A stretch of DNA of 64,000 nucleotides from Streptomyces carminius (GTDB taxonomy: Bacteria; Actinomycetota; Actinomycetes; Streptomycetales; Streptomycetaceae). Made by a program: the position numbers and the translations under genes. The DNA lies in contig NZ_PGGW01000069.1 in assembly GCF_002794255.1 (NCBI RefSeq), forward strand, positions 610,877 to 674,876, read 5' to 3'. Position 1 is the stretch's first letter. Each line of letters opens with the position of its first letter. Of this stretch, positions 24,065 through 32,321 are shown piece after piece. The notes beneath the pieces are model-generated. The model saw only the letters and a program-made list of their open reading frames with translations, had not been told where the DNA came from and did not search any database.

Positions 24065-26134
24065 GTGGTTGACACTGACAGGCGCGCGGTGGCGGGGGTG
24101 CCGCGCCGGGGATCGTACGGCGGTACGGCGCTGGTGGCGCTCTGGCTGCTGGCGCTGGCGCTGGCCGCGCGCCAGGCGGTCGCGGTGCTGGCCCGGCCAC
24201 CGGAGGAGCGCTTCGCCGATCTCGCCGCGTGGACGGGCGAGCGGGGCGTCCTGGAGGTCAGCGGCCCGCTCTACGAGGGCGGGACGTTCACCGGGACGCC
24301 GTTCGCCGGGCTGGCGCTCAGACCCCTGACGAACGCCGCCGAGCAGGTACTCGGCGTCGCGTGGACCCTCGGCACCCTGCTGCTGGTCGCCGCCCTCGGC
24401 GTGGTGGCGGTACGCGCCCTGCCCTGGGTGACCGGCCGGACCGTGCGGCTGGCCGCCGCGCCGGTGGCCATCAGCCTGCTGGTGCTGTCGGTGCCGGTGC
24501 GCAACACCTTCCACCTGGGCCAGACCAGCATCATCCCGGTGCTGCTGGCGCTCTGCGGCCTGCTGTACGCCGCCCGCGCCCCGCGCGGCGCGGGCGCCGC
24601 CGTGGGCCTGGCCGCGGCGATCCAGCCCACCGTGCTGCTGTTCGCCCCGCTGCTGTGGCTGACCGGACGGCGCCGGGCGGCGGCCGTCGCCGGCGGGGTC
24701 TTCGCCGGGTGCACGGTGCTGGCCTGGGCCGCCATGCCGTCCGACTCCTGGACGTACTGGGTGCACCATGTCGCGGGGGCCGGGCTCGGCGCACCGGCCG
24801 ACGGGCTCGCCAACCAGTCCCTGCACGGCCTGCTGCTGCGGCTCGGGCTGCGGGGCCCGCTGGAGATCGCGCTGTTCGTCGCCCTGGCCGCGGTGGTGGC
24901 GGTGGTGGCGCTGCGCCGGGCGGCCCGTTACGCGCTGGACGGCCAGCTCCTGCTGGCCGCCGCCCTCGTCGGCTGCGCCGCGGTCGCCGTCTCGCCGGCC
25001 GCCTGGCAGCACCAGCAGCTGTGGATCCTGCTGGCCGCGGCCGGCCGGGTGGGCCGCCGCTCGGGCGACCGCCTGGTGTGGCCGGTCTTCCTCGTGCTGG
25101 TGATGACGCTCGACCCCGTCGCGCTGGTCCCCAACCTGCCGCTGCTCACCCCGCTCGGCGAGAACGCCCCGCTGCTCGCCGCCCTGCTGGCGGCCTGTGT
25201 CCTGCCGTTCGTCTCCCGCACCTCACCGCTGTGGGACCGCCCCGAGTACTCCGGGCCGTTCAGCCGCCCCAACCTGATGCTGGAACTGCTGCTCATCCGG
25301 GTCGGCTACTGGCTGTACTCCCTGGTCCGCTCCCTGGCGCCGGACGGGCGCGAGCTGGCCGAATCGCACGGCCGGCAGGTCCTCGCGGCCGAGGAGGCCC
25401 TCCGGCTGGACGTCGAGCACTGGCTGAACCACGCCGTGGTGAAGGTGGGCTGGCTGGAGGAGAGCATGAACCTCTACTACACCAGCCTGCACTTCCTGGT
25501 GCCGATCTCCCTGCTCGCGGTGCTGTACGTACGCCGCCCGGTCACCTACCGCTGGGCCCGGACGTCGCTGTCGTTCGCCACCCTGCTGGGGCTGGTCGGC
25601 TTCTGGCTCTACCCGCTGGCGCCGCCGCGGCTGATGCCCGGCCTGGGCTACATCGACACCGCGCACGGTCCGCAGGACTTCGACGACCCCGACTTCGGCG
25701 TGCTGACCGGTATATCCAACCAGTACGCGGCGATGCCCTCGCTGCACGTCGGCTGGTCGCTGTGGTGCGCGGTCGTCGTCGTCCGCCTCACCCCCAACAG
25801 ATGGCTGCGGGCGCTCGGCGTGCTCTACCCGGTGCTGACCACGCTGGTGGTGATGGGCACCGCCAACCACTATCTGCTGGACGCGGTGGGCGGTGCGGCG
25901 GTGGTCGCCGCGGGCCTGGGCATCGCGGCCCTGTGGCAGCGGCACGGCCCGGCCTGGCGGGCGGCGGCGGAGCCGGCGGCCGGGCCGGCGGAGCGCGCGG
26001 GGCGGACGGTGCCGGCCGGCCGGACGGAGCCGGGGAAGGCCGCGGCGGCGGGGAAGACCGGGGAGACGGCGGAACCGGTGGGCGCGGTGGCGGCCGGGCC
26101 GCCACCGGAGGAGGCCGCGGCACCCCGGCCCTGA
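24065..26134 (+). CDS. Bifunctional GT87 glycosyltransferase / PAP2 phosphatase membrane protein
   Basis: A 689-residue protein from GTG 24065; upstream in-frame sequence is not protein-like. The N-terminal about 395 residues carry many membrane helices of a GT87 mannosyltransferase-like protein (DUF2029; NTFHLGQTSIIPVLLALCGL, AAWQHQQLWILLAA). The C-terminal about 250 residues are a PAP2 domain of the AUR1-like type: WLYPLAPPRLMPGLGY, AAMPSLHVGWSLW (C2 His) and GTANHYLLDAVGG (C3 His/Asp). The fusion suggests lipid-linked sugar transfer coupled to dephosphorylation or phosphoinositol transfer at the outer membrane leaflet. The last about 65 residues are Ala/Gly/Pro-rich. Confidence 0.87.
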   Translation: MVDTDRRAVAGVPRRGSYGGTALVALWLLALALAARQAVAVLARPPEERFADLAAWTGERGVLEVSGPLYEGGTFTGTPFAGLALRPLTNAAEQVLGVAWTLGTLLLVAALGVVAVRALPWVTGRTVRLAAAPVAISLLVLSVPVRNTFHLGQTSIIPVLLALCGLLYAARAPRGAGAAVGLAAAIQPTVLLFAPLLWLTGRRRAAAVAGGVFAGCTVLAWAAMPSDSWTYWVHHVAGAGLGAPADGLANQSLHGLLLRLGLRGPLEIALFVALAAVVAVVALRRAARYALDGQLLLAAALVGCAAVAVSPAAWQHQQLWILLAAAGRVGRRSGDRLVWPVFLVLVMTLDPVALVPNLPLLTPLGENAPLLAALLAACVLPFVSRTSPLWDRPEYSGPFSRPNLMLELLLIRVGYWLYSLVRSLAPDGRELAESHGRQVLAAEEALRLDVEHWLNHAVVKVGWLEESMNLYYTSLHFLVPISLLAVLYVRRPVTYRWARTSLSFATLLGLVGFWLYPLAPPRLMPGLGYIDTAHGPQDFDDPDFGVLTGISNQYAAMPSLHVGWSLWCAVVVVRLTPNRWLRALGVLYPVLTTLVVMGTANHYLLDAVGGAAVVAAGLGIAALWQRHGPAWRAAAEPAAGPAERAGRTVPAGRTEPGKAAAAGKTGETAEPVGAVAAGPPPEEAAAPRP

Positions 26135-26188
26135 CCCGGCCCTGGCCCGGCCCCGATCCGGCCCGGCGTCACCGGGGTACCGGGGCAC

Positions 26189-26235
26189 GCACGAGGGCCG
26201 CGGCCCGTCTCACCGACGGGCCGCGGCCCTCGTGC
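26189..26235. terminator. Bidirectional terminator, perfect 20-bp stem
   Basis: Bases 26189-26208 (GCACGAGGGCCGCGGCCCGT) pair perfectly with 26216-26235 around a 7-base loop. It lies between the convergent GT87-PAP2 gene and the small gene ending at 26248. Confidence 0.9.
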
Positions 26236-26247
26236 CGTACGTCCCTC

Positions 26248-26646
26248 TCACAGCCGCGTCAGCCGCTCGGCGGCGTCGCGGTACCGCCGCAGGGCGTTGC
26301 GCAGGTCCTCCGTCTCCGTCGCGGCCTCGTCGTCGCGCCAGGGGGCGCGCAGGCCGTGGTGGCGCTCGGCGACGAGCGCGCTGATACGGCGGGAGAGCTC
26401 CTCGAACAGGGCGTCCGCCTCCTCGACCGAGCGCCGCGGCTCGTCGACGAAGCCGTTCACGGCCTGGTGCATGCGCCGGAGGAACTCCTCGCGCTCGGCG
26501 GGCGGCAGAAGCCTGGTGTCGTCCCGCCCGGAGCCGGGGTGGTCCGCACCGTCGCTCCGGTGCTCGGTCCGGTGCTCCACCGGGTGGTGGGTGCGGTCGG
26601 TGCCGTCGGTGTGCTGGACGCGATGGGTGCGGTCGGTGGTGGTCAT
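26248..26646 (-). CDS. Small hypothetical protein, related to its upstream neighbour
   Basis: A 132-residue protein from ATG 26646, overlapping the upstream gene by 4 bases (ATGA). A His/Asp/Thr-rich N-terminal half (about 1-50) precedes a helical domain, MHQAVNGFVDEPRRSVEEAD to LRNALRRYRDAAERL. The FVDxPxxxVxEADxL pattern is shared with the upstream protein. The two look like paralogous soluble and membrane-anchored partners. Function unknown. No catalytic motif seen. Confidence 0.8.
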   Translation of the reverse strand: MTTTDRTHRVQHTDGTDRTHHPVEHRTEHRSDGADHPGSGRDDTRLLPPAEREEFLRRMHQAVNGFVDEPRRSVEEADALFEELSRRISALVAERHHGLRAPWRDDEAATETEDLRNALRRYRDAAERLTRL

Positions 26647-27395
26647 GCGTTGCCCTTCGACGTGTCGTGGCGGTGCAGCATCCGGGAGGCGTGCAGCTTC
26701 TCGGTCAGCCGGCCGGAGCGCCGCGGCTCGCCGTCGTGCCGGTCACGGCCGCCGCCGGTTCCGCCGGTCCCGTCGTGCCGGTCACGGTCGTCGTGGCCGT
26801 CGTGCCGGTCGCGGGTGCGCCCGCCGCCGTGCTCCTTCCGGTCGCCGGTCCCGCCGTCGGCGGGCTGCGCCATCAGGTCCTCGTACAGGGCGCGGGCGTG
26901 CACCAGCGCCTCGCGCTGCCGCTCGGTGTCGGCCTGGCCCTCGCGTCCCAGCACGGCCACCGCGTGCATCTCGCGGTAGCCCTGGACGCGCTTGGGGTGG
27001 TGCACCGAGAGCGCGGAGACCTGCTCGTCGTATCCGTCGCCCGGGAAGCCGCGCGCCTCGGCCAGCCGGCTCAGCAGCCGGTCCGCCTCGGCGACCGCCT
27101 CGGCGGGCGCGTCGACGAACCGCTCCTGCACGGCGGCCCACTGGGCGGCGTAGTGCTCGCGCTCCTGCGGCGTCAGCGGCTGCACGCGCAGGTCGCCGTG
27201 TCGCTCCAGCCGCTCCCGCAGCTCCTGTTCGGCGGCCTTGGTGTCGCCGTTGTGCTGGGCGACGGTCCGCTCGTACTCGGGGCCGAAGCGCCGCCGCACC
27301 GAGTGCGGCCCCTTACGCCTGGTGCCCAGGTACAGGGCGAGTACGAGGACGGCGACCGCCGCCACGATCAACGTGATGATCAAACCTGTGGACAT
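26643..27395 (-). CDS. Membrane-anchored helical protein with His/Asp-rich repeats
   Basis: A 250-residue protein from ATG 27395. One N-terminal helix (GLIITLIVAAVAVLVLALYL) is followed by a basic stretch and a helical domain (VAQHNGDTKAAEQELRERLE; RFVDAPAEAVAEADRLLSRL; VQGYREMHAVAVLGREG). Residues about 180-225 are low-complexity repeats of RDRHDG type, encoded by imperfect DNA repeats around 26730-26815. I know homologues only as hypothetical actinobacterial proteins. The His/Asp repeats could bind metal, but that is speculation. It forms a two-gene unit with the next gene. Confidence 0.82.
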   Translation of the reverse strand: MSTGLIITLIVAAVAVLVLALYLGTRRKGPHSVRRRFGPEYERTVAQHNGDTKAAEQELRERLERHGDLRVQPLTPQEREHYAAQWAAVQERFVDAPAEAVAEADRLLSRLAEARGFPGDGYDEQVSALSVHHPKRVQGYREMHAVAVLGREGQADTERQREALVHARALYEDLMAQPADGGTGDRKEHGGGRTRDRHDGHDDRDRHDGTGGTGGGRDRHDGEPRRSGRLTEKLHASRMLHRHDTSKGNA

Positions 27396-27431
27396 GGCTC
27401 GCCTTCCACGGGTGTCCCCTTGTACGGGCTG

Positions 27432-28583
27432 TCATCTGTCCGGATTGCCGCCCCTGTGCCCGGCAAACGAAGCGCTGGTGAAGGACACCGGGGCGTCGAA
27501 CGCCGCCCGCCGGGTGGCCCGTCGCAGCGCCCGCAGCACCGTGCCGCCCAGCGTGAGGGTGAGCACCACCGTCAGCAGTGCGCGGGAGAGGTCCCAACCC
27601 ATCGAGGTGGCCAGCACGTAGGCGGCGAACCGCACCAGGTTCTCGCCGAGCGGATCGCCGGGGACGAAGGAGACCCCGGTGCCCAGCCCGGCGATGTACG
27701 GCCAGCCCTGGAGGTTCATCACCGTGCCGTACAGCACCGAGGCGGCGGCCCCGTACCCGGCCAGCATCGCCAACTCGCCGCGGCCGCGCAGCCGGTGAGG
27801 CCCCGGCAGCAGGCCCGCGCCCATCGCCACCCAGCCCATCGACAGCATCTGGAACGGCAGCCACGGCCCGACCCCGCCGGTCAGCAGCGCGGAGGCGAAC
27901 ATCGACACGGCGCCCAGCACGAAACCGAACCCCGGCCCCAGGACCCGCCCGGAGAGGACCATCAGGAAGAACATCGGCTCAAGTCCCGCCGTACCGGCCC
28001 CCAGCGGCCGCAGCGCGGCGCCCGCGGCGGCCAGCACCCCCAGCATCGCGACGGCCTTGGCACCCAGCCCGGTGCCGGTGCCGTCGTCGCTGTCGGAGAC
28101 GGCCGCCACCACCACGCCCAGCAGCAGCGGCAGCAGGGCCGCGAACAGCCAGGGCGCGTCGCGGGAGTGGGCCAGTCCGGAGGCGGAGTCGGCCAGCAGC
28201 GGCCACCCGAAGGCGGCGACGCCGACGGCCGACACGAGAAGGAGGGTCACGGCGGAACGCGGCCCGAGCCGCACGGCCCGCACCCGGCGGCCGGCCGTAC
28301 CGGCCGCTGGACGGTGCCCGGTCCGTGCCGTACCCGCGGACTGCCGCGCGGGCGCGGCACCGGTGCCGGCACCGGTGCCGGGGTCCGGGTCCGGACCCCG
28401 CCCGGCGCCGGAATCCGGCACCGGGTGCTCCGTGCCGACTTGTCCGGGTGCCTCCGGCTCCGACGCGGCGGGGCGGCCCGCGCGGCCGGCCCGCTCCGGA
28501 CCGCTGCCCGGGCGCGGCGGTCCGGCGGCGTCCCGGGAACCGGACCCCGTCCGGCGGCCGGGGTCCCGGCCGGTGCCGCTCAT
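27432..28583 (-). CDS. ECF transporter substrate-binding (S) component, probably cobalamin (CbrT-like)
   Basis: A 383-residue protein from ATG 28583. The first about 110 residues are a disordered Pro/Gly/Arg-rich cytoplasmic extension. The membrane core of about six helices has the conserved LRPLGAGTAGLEPMFFLMVL and FGFVLGAVSMFASALLTGGV followed by GPWLPFQML. That pattern is the CbrT-type S component, which binds vitamin B12. The gene overlaps ecfA by 4 bases and sits in a five-gene operon behind a cobalamin riboswitch, so B12 or a corrinoid precursor is the best substrate guess. The long N-terminal extension is unusual for an S component. Confidence 0.85.
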   Translation of the reverse strand: MSGTGRDPGRRTGSGSRDAAGPPRPGSGPERAGRAGRPAASEPEAPGQVGTEHPVPDSGAGRGPDPDPGTGAGTGAAPARQSAGTARTGHRPAAGTAGRRVRAVRLGPRSAVTLLLVSAVGVAAFGWPLLADSASGLAHSRDAPWLFAALLPLLLGVVVAAVSDSDDGTGTGLGAKAVAMLGVLAAAGAALRPLGAGTAGLEPMFFLMVLSGRVLGPGFGFVLGAVSMFASALLTGGVGPWLPFQMLSMGWVAMGAGLLPGPHRLRGRGELAMLAGYGAAASVLYGTVMNLQGWPYIAGLGTGVSFVPGDPLGENLVRFAAYVLATSMGWDLSRALLTVVLTLTLGGTVLRALRRATRRAAFDAPVSFTSASFAGHRGGNPDR

Positions 28584-30328
28584 CCGCGTACCTCCGTCTC
28601 CCGGGGTCCTTCCGGTGTCCGGTCCTCTGCCGGCCCTTCCGGCCCTTCCGGCTCCTCCGGCCCGTCCAGGGCCGTGCGCACCTGTCCGACCGTGAGCCAG
28701 CGCTGCGGGGCGAGGACCTTGGCGGTCTGCGGGGCGAAGGCGGGGGAGGAGGTGACGACCTCGGCCGCCGGACCGTCCGCCACCACCTCGCCGTCGGCCA
28801 GGACGACCACCCGGTCGGCGAGTTCGGCGGCCAGCTCGACGTCATGGGTGGCCAGCACGACGGCGTGGCCGTCCGCCGCCAGGGCACGCAGCATCCCGGT
28901 CAGCCGTTCCTTGGCCGCGTAGTCCAGGCCGCGGGTCGGCTCGTCCAGGAGCAGCAGCGGCGGGGCGGCGGTCAGGACGACGGCCAGGGCGAGGGTGAGC
29001 CGCTGGCCCTCCGACAGGTCGCGCGGGTGCGCGGTGCCGGGCACGTCCGGCAGCAGGGCGGACACCAGGGCGCGGCAGGTGCCCGGTTCGGCGCCCGCGT
29101 CCCGGTCGGCGCCCGCGCACTCGGCGGCGACGGTGTCCGCGTACAGCAGATCGCGCGGGTCCTGCGGAACGAGCCCGGCGTGGCGCAGCAGTTCGGAGGG
29201 CTTGGTGCGGTGCGGTGCCACCCCGCCCCCGGAGCCGCCGGAACTCCCGGTGCCGCCGCCCAGCCGCACCCGGCCGCGGGCCGGTTCGTGCAGCCCCACC
29301 AGAGCGCCCAGCAGGGTCGACTTGCCCGCGCCGTTGCGGCCCATCAGCGCGACGGTCTCGCCCGGCCGCACTGTCAGGTCCACCTTCCGCAGGGCCGGGA
29401 CCCGGCCCCGGTGCACGGCGAGCGAGGAGACCTCGGCCAGCGGCCCGCCCCGCGCGGCGGCGCCGCCGGACGTGCCGGACGTGCCGGGGACGGCGGTCCC
29501 GGGCGGGACGAGCGGCGCCAGCCGCTCCCGCAGCCCGGCCGCCCGCCGGCGCGCGTCCCGTACCGACAGCGGCAGCGGGGACCAGCCGGCCAGCCGCCCC
29601 AGGGCGACGACCGGCGGATGGACCGGGGAGAGCGCCATCACCTCGGCGGGCTCGCCGAGCACGGGCGCGGCGCCCGCCCCGGGCAGCAGCAGCACCCGGT
29701 CCGCGTACTGCACCACGCGCTCCAGCCGGTGCTCGGCCAGCAGCACGGTGGTGCCCAGGTCGTGGACCAGCCGCTGGAGCACGGCCAGCACCTCCTCGGC
29801 GGCGGCCGGGTCGAGCGCGGAGGTCGGCTCGTCCAGCACCAGCACCCTCGGGTGGGCGGTGAGCACCGAGCCGATGGCGACCCGCTGCGTCTGCCCGCCG
29901 GAGAGGGTGGCGACGGGGCGGTCGCGCAGCTCGGCCAGCCCCAGCAGGTCGAGGGTCTCCTCGACCCGGCGGCGCATGGTGTCGGGGGACAGGCCCAGGC
30001 ACTCCATGCCGTAGGCGAGCTCGTCCTCGACGGTGTCGGTGACGAAGTGGGACCGCGGGTCCTGCCCGACCGTGCCGACCACGTCGGCCAGTTCGCGCGG
30101 CCGGTGCTCGCGGGTGTCGCGGCCGGCCACGGTCACCCGGCCGTGCAGGGTGCCGCCGGTGAAGTGCGGCACCAGCCCGGAGACGGCGCTCAGCAGGGTG
30201 GACTTGCCGCTGCCGGACGGGCCGACGAGCAGCATCAGTTCGCCCTCCTCGACGGTGAGGTCCACCCCGTGCAGGGCGGGCGCGGCGGCGTCCTCGTAGG
30301 TGACGGAGACCTGGTCGAAGCGGATCAT
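28580..30328 (-). CDS. ECF transporter ATPase, two fused ABC domains (EcfA-EcfA')
   Basis: A 582-residue protein from ATG 30328 (MIRFDQVSVTYEDAAAPALH). The first ABC domain carries Walker A GPSGSGKST, signature LSGGQTQRVAIG and Walker B VLVLDEPTS. The second carries GRNGAGKST, LSEGQRLTLAL and LLLLDEPTRGLD. Both sites look complete. ECF importers normally have two separate ATPases, and actinobacteria often fuse them as here. It energises the adjacent EcfT and EcfS. The start overlaps the ecfT stop and the stop overlaps the S-component start (ATGA at both ends), giving translational coupling. Confidence 0.95.
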   Translation of the reverse strand: MIRFDQVSVTYEDAAAPALHGVDLTVEEGELMLLVGPSGSGKSTLLSAVSGLVPHFTGGTLHGRVTVAGRDTREHRPRELADVVGTVGQDPRSHFVTDTVEDELAYGMECLGLSPDTMRRRVEETLDLLGLAELRDRPVATLSGGQTQRVAIGSVLTAHPRVLVLDEPTSALDPAAAEEVLAVLQRLVHDLGTTVLLAEHRLERVVQYADRVLLLPGAGAAPVLGEPAEVMALSPVHPPVVALGRLAGWSPLPLSVRDARRRAAGLRERLAPLVPPGTAVPGTSGTSGGAAARGGPLAEVSSLAVHRGRVPALRKVDLTVRPGETVALMGRNGAGKSTLLGALVGLHEPARGRVRLGGGTGSSGGSGGGVAPHRTKPSELLRHAGLVPQDPRDLLYADTVAAECAGADRDAGAEPGTCRALVSALLPDVPGTAHPRDLSEGQRLTLALAVVLTAAPPLLLLDEPTRGLDYAAKERLTGMLRALAADGHAVVLATHDVELAAELADRVVVLADGEVVADGPAAEVVTSSPAFAPQTAKVLAPQRWLTVGQVRTALDGPEEPEGPEGPAEDRTPEGPRETEVRG

Positions 30329-31620
30329 GAGCGGTTCGTCTCCTCCGCCCGCGGCGGCTCCCCGCTGCGACGGGGACCGGCCGCGGCGCCGGTGTCGGTT
30401 CGGGACTCGCTGTCGGTGCTGCCGGCACTGCCGGCACTGTCGGCGTCGGCGGCGGTGCCGGTACGGCCTCCGGACGTACCGCCGGAGGGCCCCTGCGGTA
30501 CGGGTGCCACGACGGCCGGGAGCAGCCCGGCCAGCACGGCCGCCGCGGGCCACAGCGGCAGCTCCGGCGCGGTCAGCGGGACCACCGACGGGTGCAGTGC
30601 CGCCGGATCGGCGGCGCCCGCCCGGACCATGGCCGCGGCGACCACCGCGCCGGAGCCGGACACCAGCCAGGCGCGCACCCCCCAGCGGTCGGGCCGGTAC
30701 CGGCTGCGCACCGAGCGGCGTCCGCCCAGCCACAGCCCGCCGAGCGCCGCGGCCAGCCCGCCGAGCAGCACCGGCAGCCCGTACGCCCCGCCCTCGGCGG
30801 CCAGCAGCCCGTACACACCGGCGCACACGCCCAGCAGCCCGCCGACGGTGAGGGCGGCGGTGGTGCGGCGTACGGCGGCCGGCACCCGCGCGGTACGGCC
30901 GTAGCCGCGCGCGTCCATCGCGGCGGCCAGCGCCACCGACCGTTCCAGCGCCCCCTCCAGCACCGGCAGGCCGATGCGCAGCAGCGCGCCGATCCCCTTG
31001 TCGTCCCGGCCGCGCAGCCGGCGGGCGGCGCGCAGCCGCCGGACGTCGGCGATCAGCTGGGGGGCGAACGTCATCGCCACCACCACCGCCATCCCCGCCT
31101 CGTACAGCGCGGCGGGCAGCGACTTCAGCAGCCGGGCGGGACTGGCCAGGGCGTTGGCGGCGCCCAGGCACACCAGCAGGGTGGCCAGCCGCAGGGCGTC
31201 GTACAGGGCGAACGCCAGACCCTCGGCCGTCACCCGGCCGCCGATCCGCACCCCCTGCGCCCAGTCGGGCAGCGGGACCTCGGGGAGGGTGAACAGCACG
31301 GTGCTGCCGGGGATCGGGGAGCCCAGGACGGTGGCGAACACCAGCCGGACGGCCAGCACCAGCAGCGCGAGCTTGAGGAAGGCCTGGTAGCCGCGCGCCC
31401 AGGGGGCGTCGGTGCGGCGGGCGGCGACGACGTAGCCGGTGACGGCGGCCAGCAGGGCCAGCAGCAGCGGATTGGTGGTCCGGGAGGCGGCCGCGGCCAG
31501 TCCGAGCGCCCACAGCCACCACGCCCCCGCGTGCAGGGCGCCCGCCCGGTCCGCCCGGGGGGCGCGCAGGGCGGCGCGCGCGGCGGAGAACACGGCGGAC
31601 GGGGCCGGGCGGGTGGTCAT
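30325..31620 (-). CDS. ECF transporter transmembrane component EcfT
   Basis: A 431-residue protein from ATG 31620. N-terminal helices (LALLVLAVRLVFATVLG and others) are followed by the coupling-helix region with the two Ala-Arg-Gly-type motifs of EcfT, AARRLRG and AMDARGYGR. These contact the ATPases. Additional helices and a Ser/Asp/Thr-rich tail of about 55 residues extend it beyond the usual about 265. It links the S component to the fused ATPase. Four-base overlaps on both sides. Confidence 0.92.
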   Translation of the reverse strand: MTTRPAPSAVFSAARAALRAPRADRAGALHAGAWWLWALGLAAAASRTTNPLLLALLAAVTGYVVAARRTDAPWARGYQAFLKLALLVLAVRLVFATVLGSPIPGSTVLFTLPEVPLPDWAQGVRIGGRVTAEGLAFALYDALRLATLLVCLGAANALASPARLLKSLPAALYEAGMAVVVAMTFAPQLIADVRRLRAARRLRGRDDKGIGALLRIGLPVLEGALERSVALAAAMDARGYGRTARVPAAVRRTTAALTVGGLLGVCAGVYGLLAAEGGAYGLPVLLGGLAAALGGLWLGGRRSVRSRYRPDRWGVRAWLVSGSGAVVAAAMVRAGAADPAALHPSVVPLTAPELPLWPAAAVLAGLLPAVVAPVPQGPSGGTSGGRTGTAADADSAGSAGSTDSESRTDTGAAAGPRRSGEPPRAEETNRS

Positions 31621-32321
31621 GACCGGCGCCGGCGGGCCTGCCGGACGGCGGCGGCACCGAGGAGGGCCACCACGGCGGCACCCGCGGCCAGCCCCGCGGC
31701 GGGACCGCCGGAGTCCTCACCGGACCGGTCGCCGCCCCCGCCGGACTTCCCGGCGGACTCCTGCCCGCCGGCGCGCTCCCCGCCCTTGTCCGGCGCGGCG
31801 TCCGGGACCTGCTCGCCGCAGCCCGTGCGCGGATAGCCCGCGACGGCGCACAGCAGGGACCCCGAGTCGTACCGCAGCGGCTTCAGCACGGCGGCCAGCG
31901 CGTCGGCGGCGGTGCCGTCCCCGGGTACGCGCGCGCAGGCGGTACGGCCCTTCGGCGGACTCTCGCCCGAGGGAGCGTCGGCCGGGGTGCCGAAGTCGAC
32001 GCTCAGCGCGATCCGCTTGGTGCCCGGCGCGGGGTCGGTGCGCCCGCAGATCGCCGCGAAGGAGGACGCACCGCGGGGCCGGTCGACGTCGGCGGAGTCC
32101 TCACCGACGGCGAACCGGAAGCCCAGCACGTCACCGTCCGCGGGCCGGAGCGTGCCCGGGCCCTGGGTGGCGTACGTCCACTGCCGTCCGTCGTGCTCCC
32201 AGAAGGACCAGTAGCGGTATCCCGCGGCGTGCGCGGGCGCCGCGCCGACCGCCGCCAGGACGGCGGCGAGCAGCGCGCCCAGCAGGACGGCACCGGGCAA
32301 CGGGCGGCGCGGCGCGGTCAC
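31617..32321 (-). CDS. Exported, C-terminally anchored beta-domain protein (SCO2322 family)
   Basis: A 234-residue protein from GTG 32321. The signal peptide spans about 1-33 (GALLAAVLAAVGAAPAHAAG). The mature domain starts YRYWSFWEHDGRQWTYATQG and continues with the GDVLGFRFA pattern. It includes four cysteines and ends in a Gly/Ser linker, a membrane helix (AAGLAAGAAVVALLGAAA) and an RQARRRRS tail. The aromatic start and GD-x-x-x-F-x-(F/Y) spacing resemble DUF4430, the beta domain of intrinsic factor/transcobalamin. The operon partner upstream is an alpha/alpha barrel, the other half of those proteins. Proposed role: surface capture of cobalamin for the ECF importer. That role is inference. 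Confidence 0.8.
   Translation of the reverse strand: MTAPRRPLPGAVLLGALLAAVLAAVGAAPAHAAGYRYWSFWEHDGRQWTYATQGPGTLRPADGDVLGFRFAVGEDSADVDRPRGASSFAAICGRTDPAPGTKRIALSVDFGTPADAPSGESPPKGRTACARVPGDGTAADALAAVLKPLRYDSGSLLCAVAGYPRTGCGEQVPDAAPDKGGERAGGQESAGKSGGGGDRSGEDSGGPAAGLAAGAAVVALLGAAAVRQARRRRS

Noticed and set aside
30329..31720. Minus-strand extension of the EcfA frame to 1046 residues
   Set aside because: It runs through ecfT in another frame and is Arg/Ala-rich. EcfA homology starts at ATG 30328 with the ATGA overlap.
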